NCBI GenBank assembly: GCA_963739085.1
Contig: CAVTZA010000007.1
Location: 248,001-312,000 of the forward strand
DNA: 64,000 bases
DNA from: DATFQE01 sp963739085
Lineage (GTDB): Bacteria; Actinomycetota; Thermoleophilia; Gaiellales; Gaiellaceae
Direction of reading: 5' to 3'
Shown here: piece after piece, positions 48,179 to 58,106 of the stretch
Layout of the letters: each line of letters starts with the position of its first letter
Position numbering within the stretch: the stretch's first letter is position 1
Position numbers and translations under genes: made by a program
Notes under the pieces: model-generated
Database searches by the model: none
The model's input: the letters and a program-made list of their open reading frames with translations, nothing else
What the model was told of the DNA's origin: nothing

Positions 48179-50990
48179 TCAGGCGCACGTAGCGCGGTAC
48201 GCCTCGTCGGGGAGAAACTCGCGCCACTCGGCGCGGCTGAGATCTCGACCCGCGATCGGGCACAAGCGCGCGAGGTAGGCGGCCAGGTCGCCGCGCCAGA
48301 GGATCGGGTCGACGAGTACCGCACCCGCGCTCGAACCGGTCAGGAGAGAACGACCGTCGCGGCTGAACGCGAGTGACTCGGCAGGCAGATCGATCGGAGT
48401 GCCGACTGCGCGTCTGGACGGGACGTCCCACAGCCGAAGGGCGTCCAGCGAACCCCCGGAGGCGAGCGTGCGGCCGTCGCTCGAGAACGCCAGCGCATCG
48501 ATCGAGTCGGAACCGGCCAGGAGCGGCTCTCCAATCCGCTTGCCTGCGGTGGTGAACAGGAGAATGCGCCCGTCGTCACCGCCGACCGCGAGGCGCCCGT
48601 GGGCCGAGTCGACGGCGAGGGTGGCGGACTCGCTCGCCGGAAGCGCCAGCTGCGCGCGGCGCTTCCGGGTGCGCAGATCCCAGAGGTCCAGCGTGCTGCC
48701 GGCAACCGCCAGCGTCCGCGCGTCAACGAAGGCGCCCGCGCCCAGCGTGTCGTCGACTGGTCGCCGCCACACTCGCTGCAAGGTTTGCGCGTTCCAGAGC
48801 GCGATCCAGCCGTCCTCTCCGATCCCGGCGATCAGGCGCCCGTCGGGGCTGAAATCGACCGCGGCCATCGCTCCGGGGCCGCCCCGCATCGGCTTGCCGA
48901 TCCGGCGACGGCGACGTACATCCCAAACCTCGACCGTTCCGTTGCCGTCGGCGACCGCGAGCCGTTTGCCGTCCGGGCTGAAGTCCAGTTCCCACGTATC
49001 GCCGTGCTCGCTGCCGAAGCTCCAGGTCGCTCGACTGCGGAGGTCGATCACGAAGGTAGGCGACTCGGTCTCCCCGGCCGCGACCATGCGGCCGTCGGGC
49101 GCGACGGCGACGACGCGGAGGTCGTGTCCCGGGGTCAGCGACTGCATCAGAGGCCGCGGCACGCGATCCCAGAGCCTCACGGTGCCGTCCTGGCCGGCCG
49201 AGGCGAAGGTCAGGTCGTCCGGGCTCGCCGCAACCGCTTCGACGCTGAAATCGTGGCCGACGAGCGCCGCCGTCAGGCGATGCTGCCGGAGATTCCAGAT
49301 TCGAACCGTCCGGTCGTCGCCGCTCGACAGGAGAACGTCTCCATCGGGCGAGAAGGAGAGACCCGTGACCCAGGCACTCTGGTGGAAACGTCGAAGGCGG
49401 CGGCGCGTCGCGAGGTCGCGAAGCACGACCTGACCGCGCTCGGTCCCCGTCGCCAGGGTGCGGCCGTCGGGGCTGAACGCGAGACTCATGACCTTCGGAT
49501 CGTCGAAGCGGGCGACGCGGCGCCGCGCGCCGACGTCCCAGAGTGAGACGCCGGTCCACTCGGACACGGCAAGCAGGTTGCGTCGCGGTGCAAACGCGGC
49601 CGCTTTGACGTTCGTGCTCCCCGGCAGCGACCCGAGCCGGGCGCGCCGGCGGAGGTTCCAGACGCTGATCTCGCGACGCCGGCCTTGGACGCCGAACAGC
49701 GGGCTCCCCTGGAGCTCGGCAAACGATTCGGCGAAAGAGACGAGGTATCGGCCGTCCAGCTGACGGCGACGCCACCCACATAGCCCTTGTCGGCAAGCTC
49801 GCTCAGAGCCCGCGGCCGCTCTCCGCATCCCAGATCGTGATCCCCTTGGAGCCGGAGGCGGTGACGACGCGGCGGCCGTCGGGCGTCAGGGCCGCTCCCG
49901 TCGACGCTGTGAGGCAAGCACACGTCATCGGCTTGCCGAGCTGCCTCCCGGTCTCGAGCGACCAGAGCCTCGCGTGCCCGCCGTCGTCGGTCGTGAGCAG
50001 CCGCTTGCCGTCGGGGCTGTAGGCGACTGTGAGGACCTCGGATGGGCTGCGCAGGATCGCGCGCGTCCGCTCGGTCCGGACCAGCGCCGTCGTGATCGCG
50101 CTCCGCGCCTCGACCGTCGGGTCGGTCCGATACGCCTGCAAAGCCAGTTGGATGCCGACGTCGACCCGGCGTCCCAGGGCCGAGTCGGCAAGCGCAGCGA
50201 GCCGGCGAGAGTTTGCAAGCCGTGCCTGTTGTTCCGCGCGATCGCGCTGGGCGCGCGCCGTGTCCCGCTGCTGCAGAGCGAGGAGCCCAAGAGCCGCGAT
50301 GGCGATCGCAAGCAGCGCGAGCATCGCCCCCGCACCACGGGCGATCCGGAGGGTGCGACGGTGCTGCCGTACGTCCTCACCGATGAGCTCGTCCTTCGGC
50401 AGGCCGTGCAGCGGCGCCGCGATCTCGGCCACGCTCGAACGGAACTGCGGATTCCGGAGCGAGACGTCGTCGGCGGTCCGAGCCCAGCGAACGTCGATGT
50501 AGCGTGGCTCCTCGGCGAAGACGCCAAGCAGAGCAGGCGGCAGCGCACTCGTTCGCTCCCAATCGAAGTCGCCCGCCTCCTCGTCCCAGGCGATCTCACC
50601 GCCGGTCAGTGCGATGAGCAGGCGATCCGGGGTCTTGTGCGCGAGCCAGTACGCCACCTCGCGGCCCACCCACTCGGATGACGCCGCCTCGGGCGACGCG
50701 AGGAGCACGAACCAGTCGGAGCTCGACAACGCCTGCACGATCGAGTCCCAGAGCGCCGGGTTGGCGGAGAGGCTTGCCTCGTCGCGAAAGACCCGGATGG
50801 CGCGCAACCGGTACCAGGGTTTCGCGAATCGATGGAGGCCGGCCTGCAGCGCCGGGGCGAGCTTGCCGTCGGCGGCGTGGCTATAGGAGATGAACGCGCG
50901 GTAGCTCGAACGCGGAGAGAGCGGCGGACCGCGCTCGGGCGGACCCGCCGGGCGTCCGCGCCGCAGGAGCGCTGTGCCTCGCAGCTGCAT
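48179..50990 (-). CDS. TIR-membrane helix-WD40 repeat protein, frameshifted
   Basis: From ATG 50990 (GGAGGG upstream). TIR domain at about 30-170: YRAFISYSHAADGKLAPALQ, VFRDEASLSANPALWDSIVQ, WFVLLASPEAASSEWVGREV (Glu at the putative NADase position). Then a single helix (GAMLALLAIAIAALGLLALQ, about 221-240), a coiled coil with RDTARAQRDRAEQQ, and a long WD40 array (repeats such as VLTVAYSPDGKRLLTTDDGG and VMSLAFSPDGRTLATGTERG) to the end. The sense changes frame twice between 49830 and 49735. About 935 residues. Likely a membrane-bound sensor-effector; a defence role is inference. Confidence 0.8.
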
Positions 50991-51037
50991 ATGCCCTCCG
51001 TTCCAGCAAAGCAGAGGCATGAAGAAGGTTCAACGGG

Positions 51038-51066
51038 GCGGGGGGAGGACTGTGTCCTCCCCCCGC
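51038..51066. terminator. Hairpin terminator
   Basis: Perfect 13-bp stem GCGGGGGGAGGAC / GTCCTCCCCCCGC around TGT. Lies between the end of the protease gene (51094) and the start of the TIR gene, so it separates two same-strand genes. Confidence 0.8.
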
Positions 51067-51093
51067 TCGTTCGGGCCTAGCTCAGCCTGGCGA

Positions 51094-52428
51094 TCAGTGT
51101 GAAGCCGCGGCCAGCGCGTTCACCATTCCCGCTCCGAAGAACGAGGTCTGGCCCGAGCCGCCCGTGCACTGCCGCTCGTCGTCCGCCGGCCAGCTCGCCG
51201 GGCACGACATCGCTGTAGCCGACGCGCGAAGTTGCGCGGCGACGGCTCCCTGCGGCATGCCTGGGTGCTGCCCACGGATCAGTGCGGCCACGCCCGCTGC
51301 ATGCGGAGACGCCATCGAAGTGCCGCTGATCCAGACGTAGCGGCCGCCGCCGGTCAGAACCGCTCGGTTGGCAGCGGAGAGCGCCTCCCACGTTCCGGTC
51401 CCGTCCGTGCTCGACCAGCCGGCGAGGATCCGGCCGCGACCGTACGCGCTGGCCGGCGTCTGCGGCGCGTCGCCGCCCGGCGCGGTGACGTCCACCGGCG
51501 ATCCGATGTTCGAGTAGCTGGCGAGCGTGTTGACGCCGGTCGCCGAGACCGTGACGACGCCCGGAAGCTCAGCCGGCGTGACGCGGCAGTTGTTCCGGAC
51601 CCTCCGGACCACTGCTGTGTCGGGCGGCCAGTCCGGGCTGATCTCGTCCGTCGTCGGATGGCCGAGGTCGTCGGCCTCGTTGCCCGCAGCGGCGACCACG
51701 ACGACGCCCCGTTGCTGCGCGTACCGCGCGGCCGACTGGAGGTCGTGGAGCACCGCCCGCTGCCCGGCGTCGTTCGAGCAGAAGTACAGGTACGGATCCG
51801 CGAACAGGCTGAGGTTGACAACGTCCAACCCCTGGTCGCCGGCATAGCGAAGCGCGGCCGCGACGGAATCGGCGAAGCAGAAGCCCACGATCGTGCAGGC
51901 CTTCAGGCCGACGATCGTGGCCCTGGGCGCCACGCCTGCGATGCCGATGCCGTTGACTCTCCCGGCGATCGTTGTCGAGACGTGCGTGCCGTGACCCTGG
52001 AGGTCTTGAACGGCCGCCTTGTTCGAGCAATTGCCGTTCGCGACCTCAGCCGGATCGGCCGTCGGCGTCGAGCTGAAGATGAACGAGCACGACCGAGCCA
52101 CGTCGATCGCGCCGGCGAGGTCCGGATGGGTGAAGTCCACACCCCCGTCGATCACGCCGACCTTCACCCCTGCACCCGTTGCGACGGCGTGCGCCTCGTC
52201 GGCATGGATGACGCCCATGTCCCACTGACAGCGCGCCAGCGGCTCGGTTCCGCTCGAAGGCGGATACGCCGCGGAACAGAGCCCCGCAGCCGTGCCGGCA
52301 TCGATTGCGGCGGTACTGCCGGCCGAGGCCGACTGAATCAGCACTACGAACAGCAGGGTCGCGAGAACTGCGAGGGCACGTCTACCCCCGCGGTGCGGCC
52401 TGCGGCCCACCTTGGAACGCACGGTCAT
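51094..52428 (-). CDS. Secreted S8 (subtilisin-like) serine protease
   Basis: 444 residues. N-terminal signal (basic start, then ALAVLATLLFVVLIQSASA, about 18-36). Catalytic triad in order: VGVIDGGVDFTHPDL (Asp), QGHGTHVSTTIAGRV (His), ISGTSMASPHAAGVAALI (Ser near 380), and AAAGNEADD for the oxyanion Asn. Several Cys (CQWDMG, CSNKAAV, CTIVGFCF) could form disulfides. Exported endopeptidase. No pro-peptide domain of classical type is seen. Start ATG with GGGGAG upstream. Adjacent to the TIR protein, but a terminator lies between. Confidence 0.9.
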   Translation of the reverse strand: MTVRSKVGRRPHRGGRRALAVLATLLFVVLIQSASAGSTAAIDAGTAAGLCSAAYPPSSGTEPLARCQWDMGVIHADEAHAVATGAGVKVGVIDGGVDFTHPDLAGAIDVARSCSFIFSSTPTADPAEVANGNCSNKAAVQDLQGHGTHVSTTIAGRVNGIGIAGVAPRATIVGLKACTIVGFCFADSVAAALRYAGDQGLDVVNLSLFADPYLYFCSNDAGQRAVLHDLQSAARYAQQRGVVVVAAAGNEADDLGHPTTDEISPDWPPDTAVVRRVRNNCRVTPAELPGVVTVSATGVNTLASYSNIGSPVDVTAPGGDAPQTPASAYGRGRILAGWSSTDGTGTWEALSAANRAVLTGGGRYVWISGTSMASPHAAGVAALIRGQHPGMPQGAVAAQLRASATAMSCPASWPADDERQCTGGSGQTSFFGAGMVNALAAASH

Positions 52429-52581
52429 TTCTCCCCTCTCCTTCGTGTCGGACGCCGCCGGATCGGCGAAACGCCCGCCGCTTGAACACGCCCAGACGCT
52501 AACACGGTCCGACCGAAAAACAGAGCGTCAGCGGCACTTTCCACACACGCGAGGTCAGGAAGCGGTTGACTGAGGGCGATC

Positions 52582-52965
52582 GTGCGCCCGGTCATGCTCT
52601 ACGACGGCGACTGCCGTCTCTGCCGATGGGCGGCGCGTGTCGTCGACCTACTCGACCGGCGCGAGGCGGTCGGCCTGCTGTCGCTCGGCGACGACGATGC
52701 GTCAAGCCTTCTGGAACAGGTGCCCGCAGAAGCCCGCGACGAGCGCTGGTGGCTCGTCCGCCGCGACGGAACCGCTGTGCCCGGCGACGGCGGAGGCGGT
52801 ATCGAGCTGCTCGCGGAGCTCCGGCCGACCCGCCGGCTCGGACGTGCGCTCCAGAGGCTCGGAGCGTCCGGTCTCATCGATGCGCTCGACCGCCTCGTGT
52901 CCCGCCACCGCACTCGGCTCGGGCGCCTCGTCCCCGACGGGCCGGCGCCGCGGCGCTACCCCTAG
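52582..52965 (+). CDS. DCC-family thiol-disulfide oxidoreductase-like protein (DUF393)
   Basis: 127 residues from GTG 52582. The DxxCxxC signature is at the start: MLYDGDCRLCRWAARVVDLL, giving CxxC near 12-15, then WWLVRRDGTAVPGDGGG. The DCC family has a thioredoxin-like fold and a predicted redox role. Soluble, monocistronic. Its stop overlaps the convergent antiporter's stop by four bases. Confidence 0.85.
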   Translation: MRPVMLYDGDCRLCRWAARVVDLLDRREAVGLLSLGDDDASSLLEQVPAEARDERWWLVRRDGTAVPGDGGGGIELLAELRPTRRLGRALQRLGASGLIDALDRLVSRHRTRLGRLVPDGPAPRRYP

Positions 52966-54419
52966 ACGCGGCGGCGCCAGCGGGAGAAGACGTCCTCGAG
53001 GTCGGCGCGCCGCTTGCGCGGGACGAGCACGAACAGGAGGTCGCCGGCCCGCACCATCGTGCTTCCCCGGGGCGGGATCGCGTCGCCTTCGCGGTTGATG
53101 ACGGCGATCAGCGCGCTCCGCGGCAGGCCGAGCTCGCGCACGCGGGAACCATTCACCGCGTGGTCGTCGGCGACGGCGAAGTCGACGAGGTCGAGCTGGC
53201 TGAGCGGGCCGACCTCGAGCGGGGCCTCCCGCACCGGCGGCGTCGGGTGGAGGAGCCCGAGCCGGCCGGCAACCCATTCCAGCGTCGTGCCCTGCACGAG
53301 GGCCGACACGACGACGACGAAGAAGACCGCGTTGAAGATCGTCTCCTTGTGCGGCACGTCCGAGGAGAGGACGAACGTGGCGAGCACGATCGGCACGGCA
53401 CCGCGCAGCCCGGCCCAGCCGAGCAGCAGGCGGTCGCGGCGCGTGAAGTCGCGTGTGAACGCCGTCGAGACCCAGACCGAGGCGGGCCTCGCGATGAGGA
53501 GCAGATAGACGGCGAGCGCGAGCCCCGCCAGCGCGACGTCGGGGAGCTCGCTCGGGAACACGAGCAGACCGAGGACGATGAAGAGCGCCACCTGGGCCAG
53601 GAACGCGAGGCCCTCGTGGAACGCCACCAGCTGCCGTCGGTGGCGCGACGGCGTGCTGCCGACGGCGAGCCCTACCAGGTAGACCGAGAGGAACCCGCTG
53701 CCGCCGATCACGTCGGCGACCCCGAACGACAGGGCGGCCACCGCGACGGAGGCCACCGGGGCGAACGCGGCGATCGAGTCCGGGATGCGGGCGAAGACCC
53801 ACGAGGCCAGGAAACCCATCGCGACGCCGACGATCAGGCCGAGGCCGAGCTGCTGGACCAGCAGGAGCGTGAGGTCGCCGAACGTGTAGGAGTCGCGCTC
53901 GATCCAGGCGATCAGGCCGAGGGTGAGCGCGATCGCCATCGGGTCGTTGCCGCCCGACTCGGCCTCGAGCGTGCGCGCGAGGCGGCGGCGGATCTGCGTG
54001 ACGCGGAGCGTCGCGAACACGGCTGCTGCGTCCGTCGACGACACGACGGCGCCGAGCAGGATCGACTCGAGCTTCGAGAGGTCGAAGAGCGCGTAGGCGG
54101 CGACGCCGGTCAGGACCGCGCTGACGATGACCCCGACGGTGCTCAGCAGCGCCGCCGGGACGGCGACCTGGCGAAGGCGGCGCCACGAGGTCTGCAGGCC
54201 GCCCTCGTAGAGGATCGCCGCGAGCCCGACGATGCCGACGTTCCGGGCGAGCTCGGCGTCGTCGAACTCGATGCCGCCCGGCCCGTCCGAGCCGAGGAGC
54301 ATCCCGAGCCCCAGGAACGCGACCAGCACGGGCAACCCGGTTCGGGCCGCCACGAAGGCGACCGCGACGCTGGCGGCGAGGATCCCGCCGACCAGCAGGA
54401 GCATGAGCCCCTCGTCCAC
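52962..54419 (-). CDS. Potassium/proton antiporter, NhaP2/CvrA-like (CPA1) with TrkA-C domain
   Basis: 485 residues. About 12-13 membrane helices (1-385) with GAVVSSTDAAAVFATLR and the ion-binding Asn-Asp pair in LEAESGGNDPMAIALTL (about 150-158), then a C-terminal cytosolic TrkA-C-type domain (PLSQLDLVDFAVADDHAVNG, GDLLFVLVPRKRRADLED) that usually senses nucleotides. Exchanges K+ or Na+ for protons across the inner membrane. Start ATG 54419. Confidence 0.9.
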   Translation of the reverse strand: MDEGLMLLLVGGILAASVAVAFVAARTGLPVLVAFLGLGMLLGSDGPGGIEFDDAELARNVGIVGLAAILYEGGLQTSWRRLRQVAVPAALLSTVGVIVSAVLTGVAAYALFDLSKLESILLGAVVSSTDAAAVFATLRVTQIRRRLARTLEAESGGNDPMAIALTLGLIAWIERDSYTFGDLTLLLVQQLGLGLIVGVAMGFLASWVFARIPDSIAAFAPVASVAVAALSFGVADVIGGSGFLSVYLVGLAVGSTPSRHRRQLVAFHEGLAFLAQVALFIVLGLLVFPSELPDVALAGLALAVYLLLIARPASVWVSTAFTRDFTRRDRLLLGWAGLRGAVPIVLATFVLSSDVPHKETIFNAVFFVVVVSALVQGTTLEWVAGRLGLLHPTPPVREAPLEVGPLSQLDLVDFAVADDHAVNGSRVRELGLPRSALIAVINREGDAIPPRGSTMVRAGDLLFVLVPRKRRADLEDVFSRWRRRV

Positions 54420-54464
54420 GCCCGTATCTTTCCGGGCCGGGCGTCCGCCCGACGCCGGTGAGGG

Positions 54465-55328
54465 TCAGGCGGCCAGCAGGCGCCGAACGCGCGAGCGCGA
54501 GCGCTTCGCGTCGCCCTCGAGAATCTGGCGGGCGGCCTCCTCGAGCTCGGCCTGCCGCCCGTCGATCGAGAGCTCGCGCCTGCGCTCGTGGGCGCAGAGG
54601 AAGAGATCGCCCGCCGTCCACTTGGGCTCGACGCCCTCGTGCTGGAGGACGTCGAGCGCGGCGAGATACACCTGCTCGTACCAGTCCGCAGCGATTTCGC
54701 TGGGCTTCAACGCGCGCCCGTGGCACATCATCAGCCGGTACCCGTGCGCCTGCAGGTTCTCGAGCAGCTGCGCGTAGCCGTGCGGCTCGGTGAAGGCGAT
54801 GCAGGCATCCGGGTGGACGAGCGCGAGCCCGCTCTCCTCCATGAAGATCCGGTGCTGCTCGGCGTGGATCAGCTCGCTCGGGCCGGCGTCGGCCTTCAGA
54901 TGCCAGAGCGCGCGGAGCTCGGTGACCTCCGCATCGATCGTCTCGCGTCCCTGCTGGCGCGCGATCGCGACGCGGTGGTGGCCGTCCACGACGAAGTAGG
55001 CGTCGCCGAGCTGATTGACCACGATCGGGGCAAGCTCGCTGTGCGCGAAGGCGCTCTCGACGCGCCGCCAGCGGTCGCCTAGCTCGGCGCGCTGCGGGAG
55101 GAAGTCGCGGTCGAAGTCACCGATGCGGCTGTCGGTGCCGACGATCCGGTCGAGGCGGATGCTCTGGATCCCCGCGTACCGCCTGTTGAAGGGCCGCAGA
55201 CGCTGCTCGGCCTCGCCGAGCTCCAGCAGCTCCGCCCGCGCGCTGCGGCCTTTCAGCCCGCGCAGCAGGCGCCGGTACGCGTTGCGCCGGCGGGCCCGTT
55301 CGAATGTCGATTGAAGCTCTCCTCCCAC
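54465..55328 (-). CDS. ParB-like nuclease-domain protein (chromosomal, non-partition)
   Basis: 287 residues from GTG 55328. A ParB N-terminal-like domain is seen at about 50-160: IQSIRLDRIVGTDSRIGDFD, then YFVVDGHHRVAIARQQGRET (the G-H-R core). It has no classical ParB helix-turn-helix or centromere-binding region. The C-terminal half (LVHPDACIAFTEPHGYAQLL, HGYRLMMCHGRALKPSEIAA) is of unknown fold. Probably a nucleotide-binding ParB-superfamily protein rather than a segregation factor. Divergent from mltG. Confidence 0.75.
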   Translation of the reverse strand: MGGELQSTFERARRRNAYRRLLRGLKGRSARAELLELGEAEQRLRPFNRRYAGIQSIRLDRIVGTDSRIGDFDRDFLPQRAELGDRWRRVESAFAHSELAPIVVNQLGDAYFVVDGHHRVAIARQQGRETIDAEVTELRALWHLKADAGPSELIHAEQHRIFMEESGLALVHPDACIAFTEPHGYAQLLENLQAHGYRLMMCHGRALKPSEIAADWYEQVYLAALDVLQHEGVEPKWTAGDLFLCAHERRRELSIDGRQAELEEAARQILEGDAKRSRSRVRRLLAA

Positions 55329-55394
55329 ACCTATTCAAACGTCTCGCGGAAGGGGGTCATTCCGCCTCTGCTGCTAGTTTCAGGCGGGGTTTCG

Positions 55395-56208
55395 ATGGCT
55401 CGCGGACTCGTCTTCATCGGCGTTCTCTTCGCCGCGCTCGCGCTCGGCGCGACGGCACGGACGGCCCATGCGCAGACGCCCGTCGTGCTGCGAATCGTCT
55501 TCCCGGAGGGCTTCAGCGCGCGCCAGATGACCGATCGGGTGGCCGAGGTGCGCAAGATCGCGATCCGCAAGCGCGGAGTCACACCGCAGCTCAGCGGCGG
55601 CTCGTACAAGGTGGCACTGTCGCGCGCAGCCGCGCCGTCGGCGTTCCGCGGCCAGCTGAAGCGGCAGCAGCATCGAGGGCTTCCTCTTCCCCTCGCTGTA
55701 CGAGTTCACGCCGACGACGCCGGCCTCGACGCTGGTCGCGGATCAGATCGCCGCGTTCACGCGGGTCTGGCGCACGATCGACCTGCGCCGCGCTCGCTCG
55801 AAGAACCTGACCCCGTACGACGTCCTGATCATCGCCTCGATGGTCGAGCGCGAGACGGCCGCGCCCGAGGAGCGCAAGCTGGTCGCGGCCGTCATCTACA
55901 ACCGGCTCAAGCAGGGGATGCCGCTCGGGATCGATGCGACGCTCCGCTACGGCCTCGGCATCCAGGGCACCCGGCCGCTGAAGCGCTCGCACCTCCGGAG
56001 CAACTCGCCGTACAACACGCGCAAGTTCAAGGGCCTGCCGCCCACCCCGATCGGCAACCCGGGCCTGGCGTCGATGCGCGCCGCCGCGGCTCCCGCCTCG
56101 GTCGACTACCTCTACTACGTCCGCAAGCCGCACAGCATCCGGCACTTCTTCACGGCGGACGAAGAGGAGTTCTGCCGCAAGGCGCGCGAGTACGGCTACA
56201 GCTGCTGA
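55395..56208 (+). CDS. mltG: Endolytic transglycosylase MltG (YceG-like), frameshifted
   Basis: Cleaves nascent peptidoglycan strands at the outer face of the membrane. From ATG 55395: signal/anchor helix (RGLVFIGVLFAALALGATAR), then the LysM-like part VVLRIVFPEGFSARQMTDRV. After about 55668 the next frame continues SIEGFLFPSLYEFTPTTPAS, then IIASMVERETAAPEERKLVA with the catalytic Glu, VIYNRLKQGMPLGIDATLRY and PPTPIGNPGLASMRAAAAP. One extra base in GAAGCGGCAGCAGC explains the break. About 270 residues, short for the family. Confidence 0.82.
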
Positions 56209-58106
56209 AGCCGGACCTCGGCCGGAAGCTCGGCCGGCTCCTCGCTCGGCTCCAGCTCGTGCCGCACCCTCGCGTCGAAGTAGACGTAGGACGTCGTCAG
56301 CGCGACGAACGGCATCGCGACCGCGTACACGATGCCCGCGACCAGGTTCAGCAACGGCAGGGGCGCGTTCGTGGCGAGGATCAGGAGCGCCCCGACGAAC
56401 GGACCGGCGAGGAGCGCGAGGCCGGCTCCGACCCCGACGAGCGACGCGACCCGGAGCCAGCCACCCCGAACGAGCCGGGCGCTCCGGCGGAGCGCCGCCC
56501 AGGCGGAAAGCCCTTCGAGCTCGACCGCCTGCGCGAGCAGCGACCAGCGGACGGCCAGCCAGACCGCGACCGGGATCAGCACCGCGGTCGTCGACAGCAG
56601 GATCCACATGATCACGAGGACGGCGGCCGCGCCGAGGAGCGGACGGACGCGCGGGAGCGCGAGCCGGTAGGCCTCGACAGGGCCGACTTGTTGGCCCTCG
56701 TCGAGGCGGACGAGCGCGCAGACCGTCGCCGCCTGCACGAGCGCGAGCCCGAGGAAGGTCAAGGCGGTGCCGACCCACACGACGAGCAGCAGCAGGGTTC
56801 CTGCCGATTCGCCCGAGGTGTCGATGCCGAGCACGCCGAAGCCGCCGAGGATCGCCGCCTGCAGGATCGAGACGATCACTCCGGCGGCGATCAGCAGCGA
56901 CCCGATGCCGACGAACAGCAGCTTGTGGCCGAGGTACATGTGGCCGGCGGCCGACAGGATCTGCCCCCACCTCCGCCGCCTGGCCAACCGAAGCGGCGCC
57001 GCCGGGCGCCACGCCGTGCGAGACACGGCGAAGGCGACGACCAGGAACAGGCCGACGAGCAGGGCCACCATGAGCGCGGCGTTCTTGATCAGCTGGATCA
57101 GGCCCCGTGAGCCGGCCGCGACCGCCGTGCAGAAGAAGTCGGTCGCGCCGGTGCCGAACGCGCCGCCCGTCGGCACCGCGAAGCTGCGCGAGCGCCAATC
57201 GTCGGACCACGCGATCGGCTCGCGCCACTGACGCTTCAGGTTCGGCCCGGTCGGCCCGTTGAAGAAGGCCTGTTGCAGCTCGCCCCACCGGCCCTCGAAC
57301 CCGATCCACGGGAACGCCCGCCGGGCGGCGGAGGCGTCGCTCGGGATCGTGACCACCTTCGGGTCGATCGAGACGTGTGGGCCGCGGGTGTCGTCGCACC
57401 CCACGCCCTGCTCCGCCGACGTCCCGACGAACAGTGCCTCGTCGTAGAAGTTCGCGTGCGACCCGGCAGCCGGGTAGACGACCGGCCGGGTGCCGTCGAC
57501 AACCTCGAGCTTGTCGTCGTCCCAGTCTGCTTGCTCTGCGCCCTCGTGCTGGCTGTACCCGACCGACACCGGGTCCTGTCCGAGCGCCTCGCGCGCGTCC
57601 TCGGCGTCGAAGACGAGCTGGATCATCTCCCAGTCGCCCTCGTGCAGGTTGTTCCAGTCGTTGTAGGCGTAGAAGATCCAGTACTGCAGCGCGAGCTTGC
57701 CGGGATGGCCGGGATCGCCCACGACGTGCGCGTAGACCGCCGGCCTGCTCCCCTTGGTTATCCGCCGGGACCAGCGCTCGTAGTCACAGCCGGGGCTCAG
57801 CGCATTGCCGGGGAAGTCGAGGTGGTACTCGTAGAGCCCGTCGAGATCTGCCGCCTCCGGGCCGATCTTGACGAGATCGGTGCGGTTCCACGGCCCGCGG
57901 AGCGCGACCGTCCGGTCGCCCCAGAGGACGTCGACGTCCATCGGCTCGTACGGCTCGCCGTGCCCGCACTCCTCTTTCTGCTCGACGAGCCGGATCACGG
58001 GAGCGTGCCGCTCGGCGAGCCGCTGCTCGTCCGCCAGGTCGGCACGAGCGGCAGGGGCTGCTACCAGTACGGCTGCGACGACGACGAGGGCGCCGCGAAC
58101 GATCAC
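56196..58106 (-). CDS. Vps62-like exported domain fused to multi-helix membrane domain
   Basis: 636 residues from GTG 58106. Signal sequence (ALVVVAAVLVAAPAARA), then an extracytoplasmic domain at about 25-300: RHAPVIRLVEQKEECGHGEP, YWIFYAYNDWNNLHEGDWEM and VYPAAGSHANFYDEALFVGT, resembling Vps62/DUF946-type folds. Then six or seven helices at about 320-620 of a glycerophosphoryl-diester-like or YciC-like membrane region. Start overlaps the flippase-like gene's stop (GTGA), so co-translated. Function unknown. Confidence 0.7.
   Translation of the reverse strand: MIVRGALVVVAAVLVAAPAARADLADEQRLAERHAPVIRLVEQKEECGHGEPYEPMDVDVLWGDRTVALRGPWNRTDLVKIGPEAADLDGLYEYHLDFPGNALSPGCDYERWSRRITKGSRPAVYAHVVGDPGHPGKLALQYWIFYAYNDWNNLHEGDWEMIQLVFDAEDAREALGQDPVSVGYSQHEGAEQADWDDDKLEVVDGTRPVVYPAAGSHANFYDEALFVGTSAEQGVGCDDTRGPHVSIDPKVVTIPSDASAARRAFPWIGFEGRWGELQQAFFNGPTGPNLKRQWREPIAWSDDWRSRSFAVPTGGAFGTGATDFFCTAVAAGSRGLIQLIKNAALMVALLVGLFLVVAFAVSRTAWRPAAPLRLARRRRWGQILSAAGHMYLGHKLLFVGIGSLLIAAGVIVSILQAAILGGFGVLGIDTSGESAGTLLLLVVWVGTALTFLGLALVQAATVCALVRLDEGQQVGPVEAYRLALPRVRPLLGAAAVLVIMWILLSTTAVLIPVAVWLAVRWSLLAQAVELEGLSAWAALRRSARLVRGGWLRVASLVGVGAGLALLAGPFVGALLILATNAPLPLLNLVAGIVYAVAMPFVALTTSYVYFDARVRHELEPSEEPAELPAEVRLQQL

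Noticed and set aside
52566..54461. Long open frame on the plus strand across the antiporter gene
   Set aside because: It is the antisense shadow of a well-supported antiporter. Its composition (runs of Arg, Asp, Glu, Gly) is typical of reverse-complement frames in GC-rich genes.
54465..55328. ParB-like gene considered as part of a partition (parAB) locus
   Set aside because: No ParA gene or parS-like palindrome nearby, and the DNA-binding part of ParB is missing.
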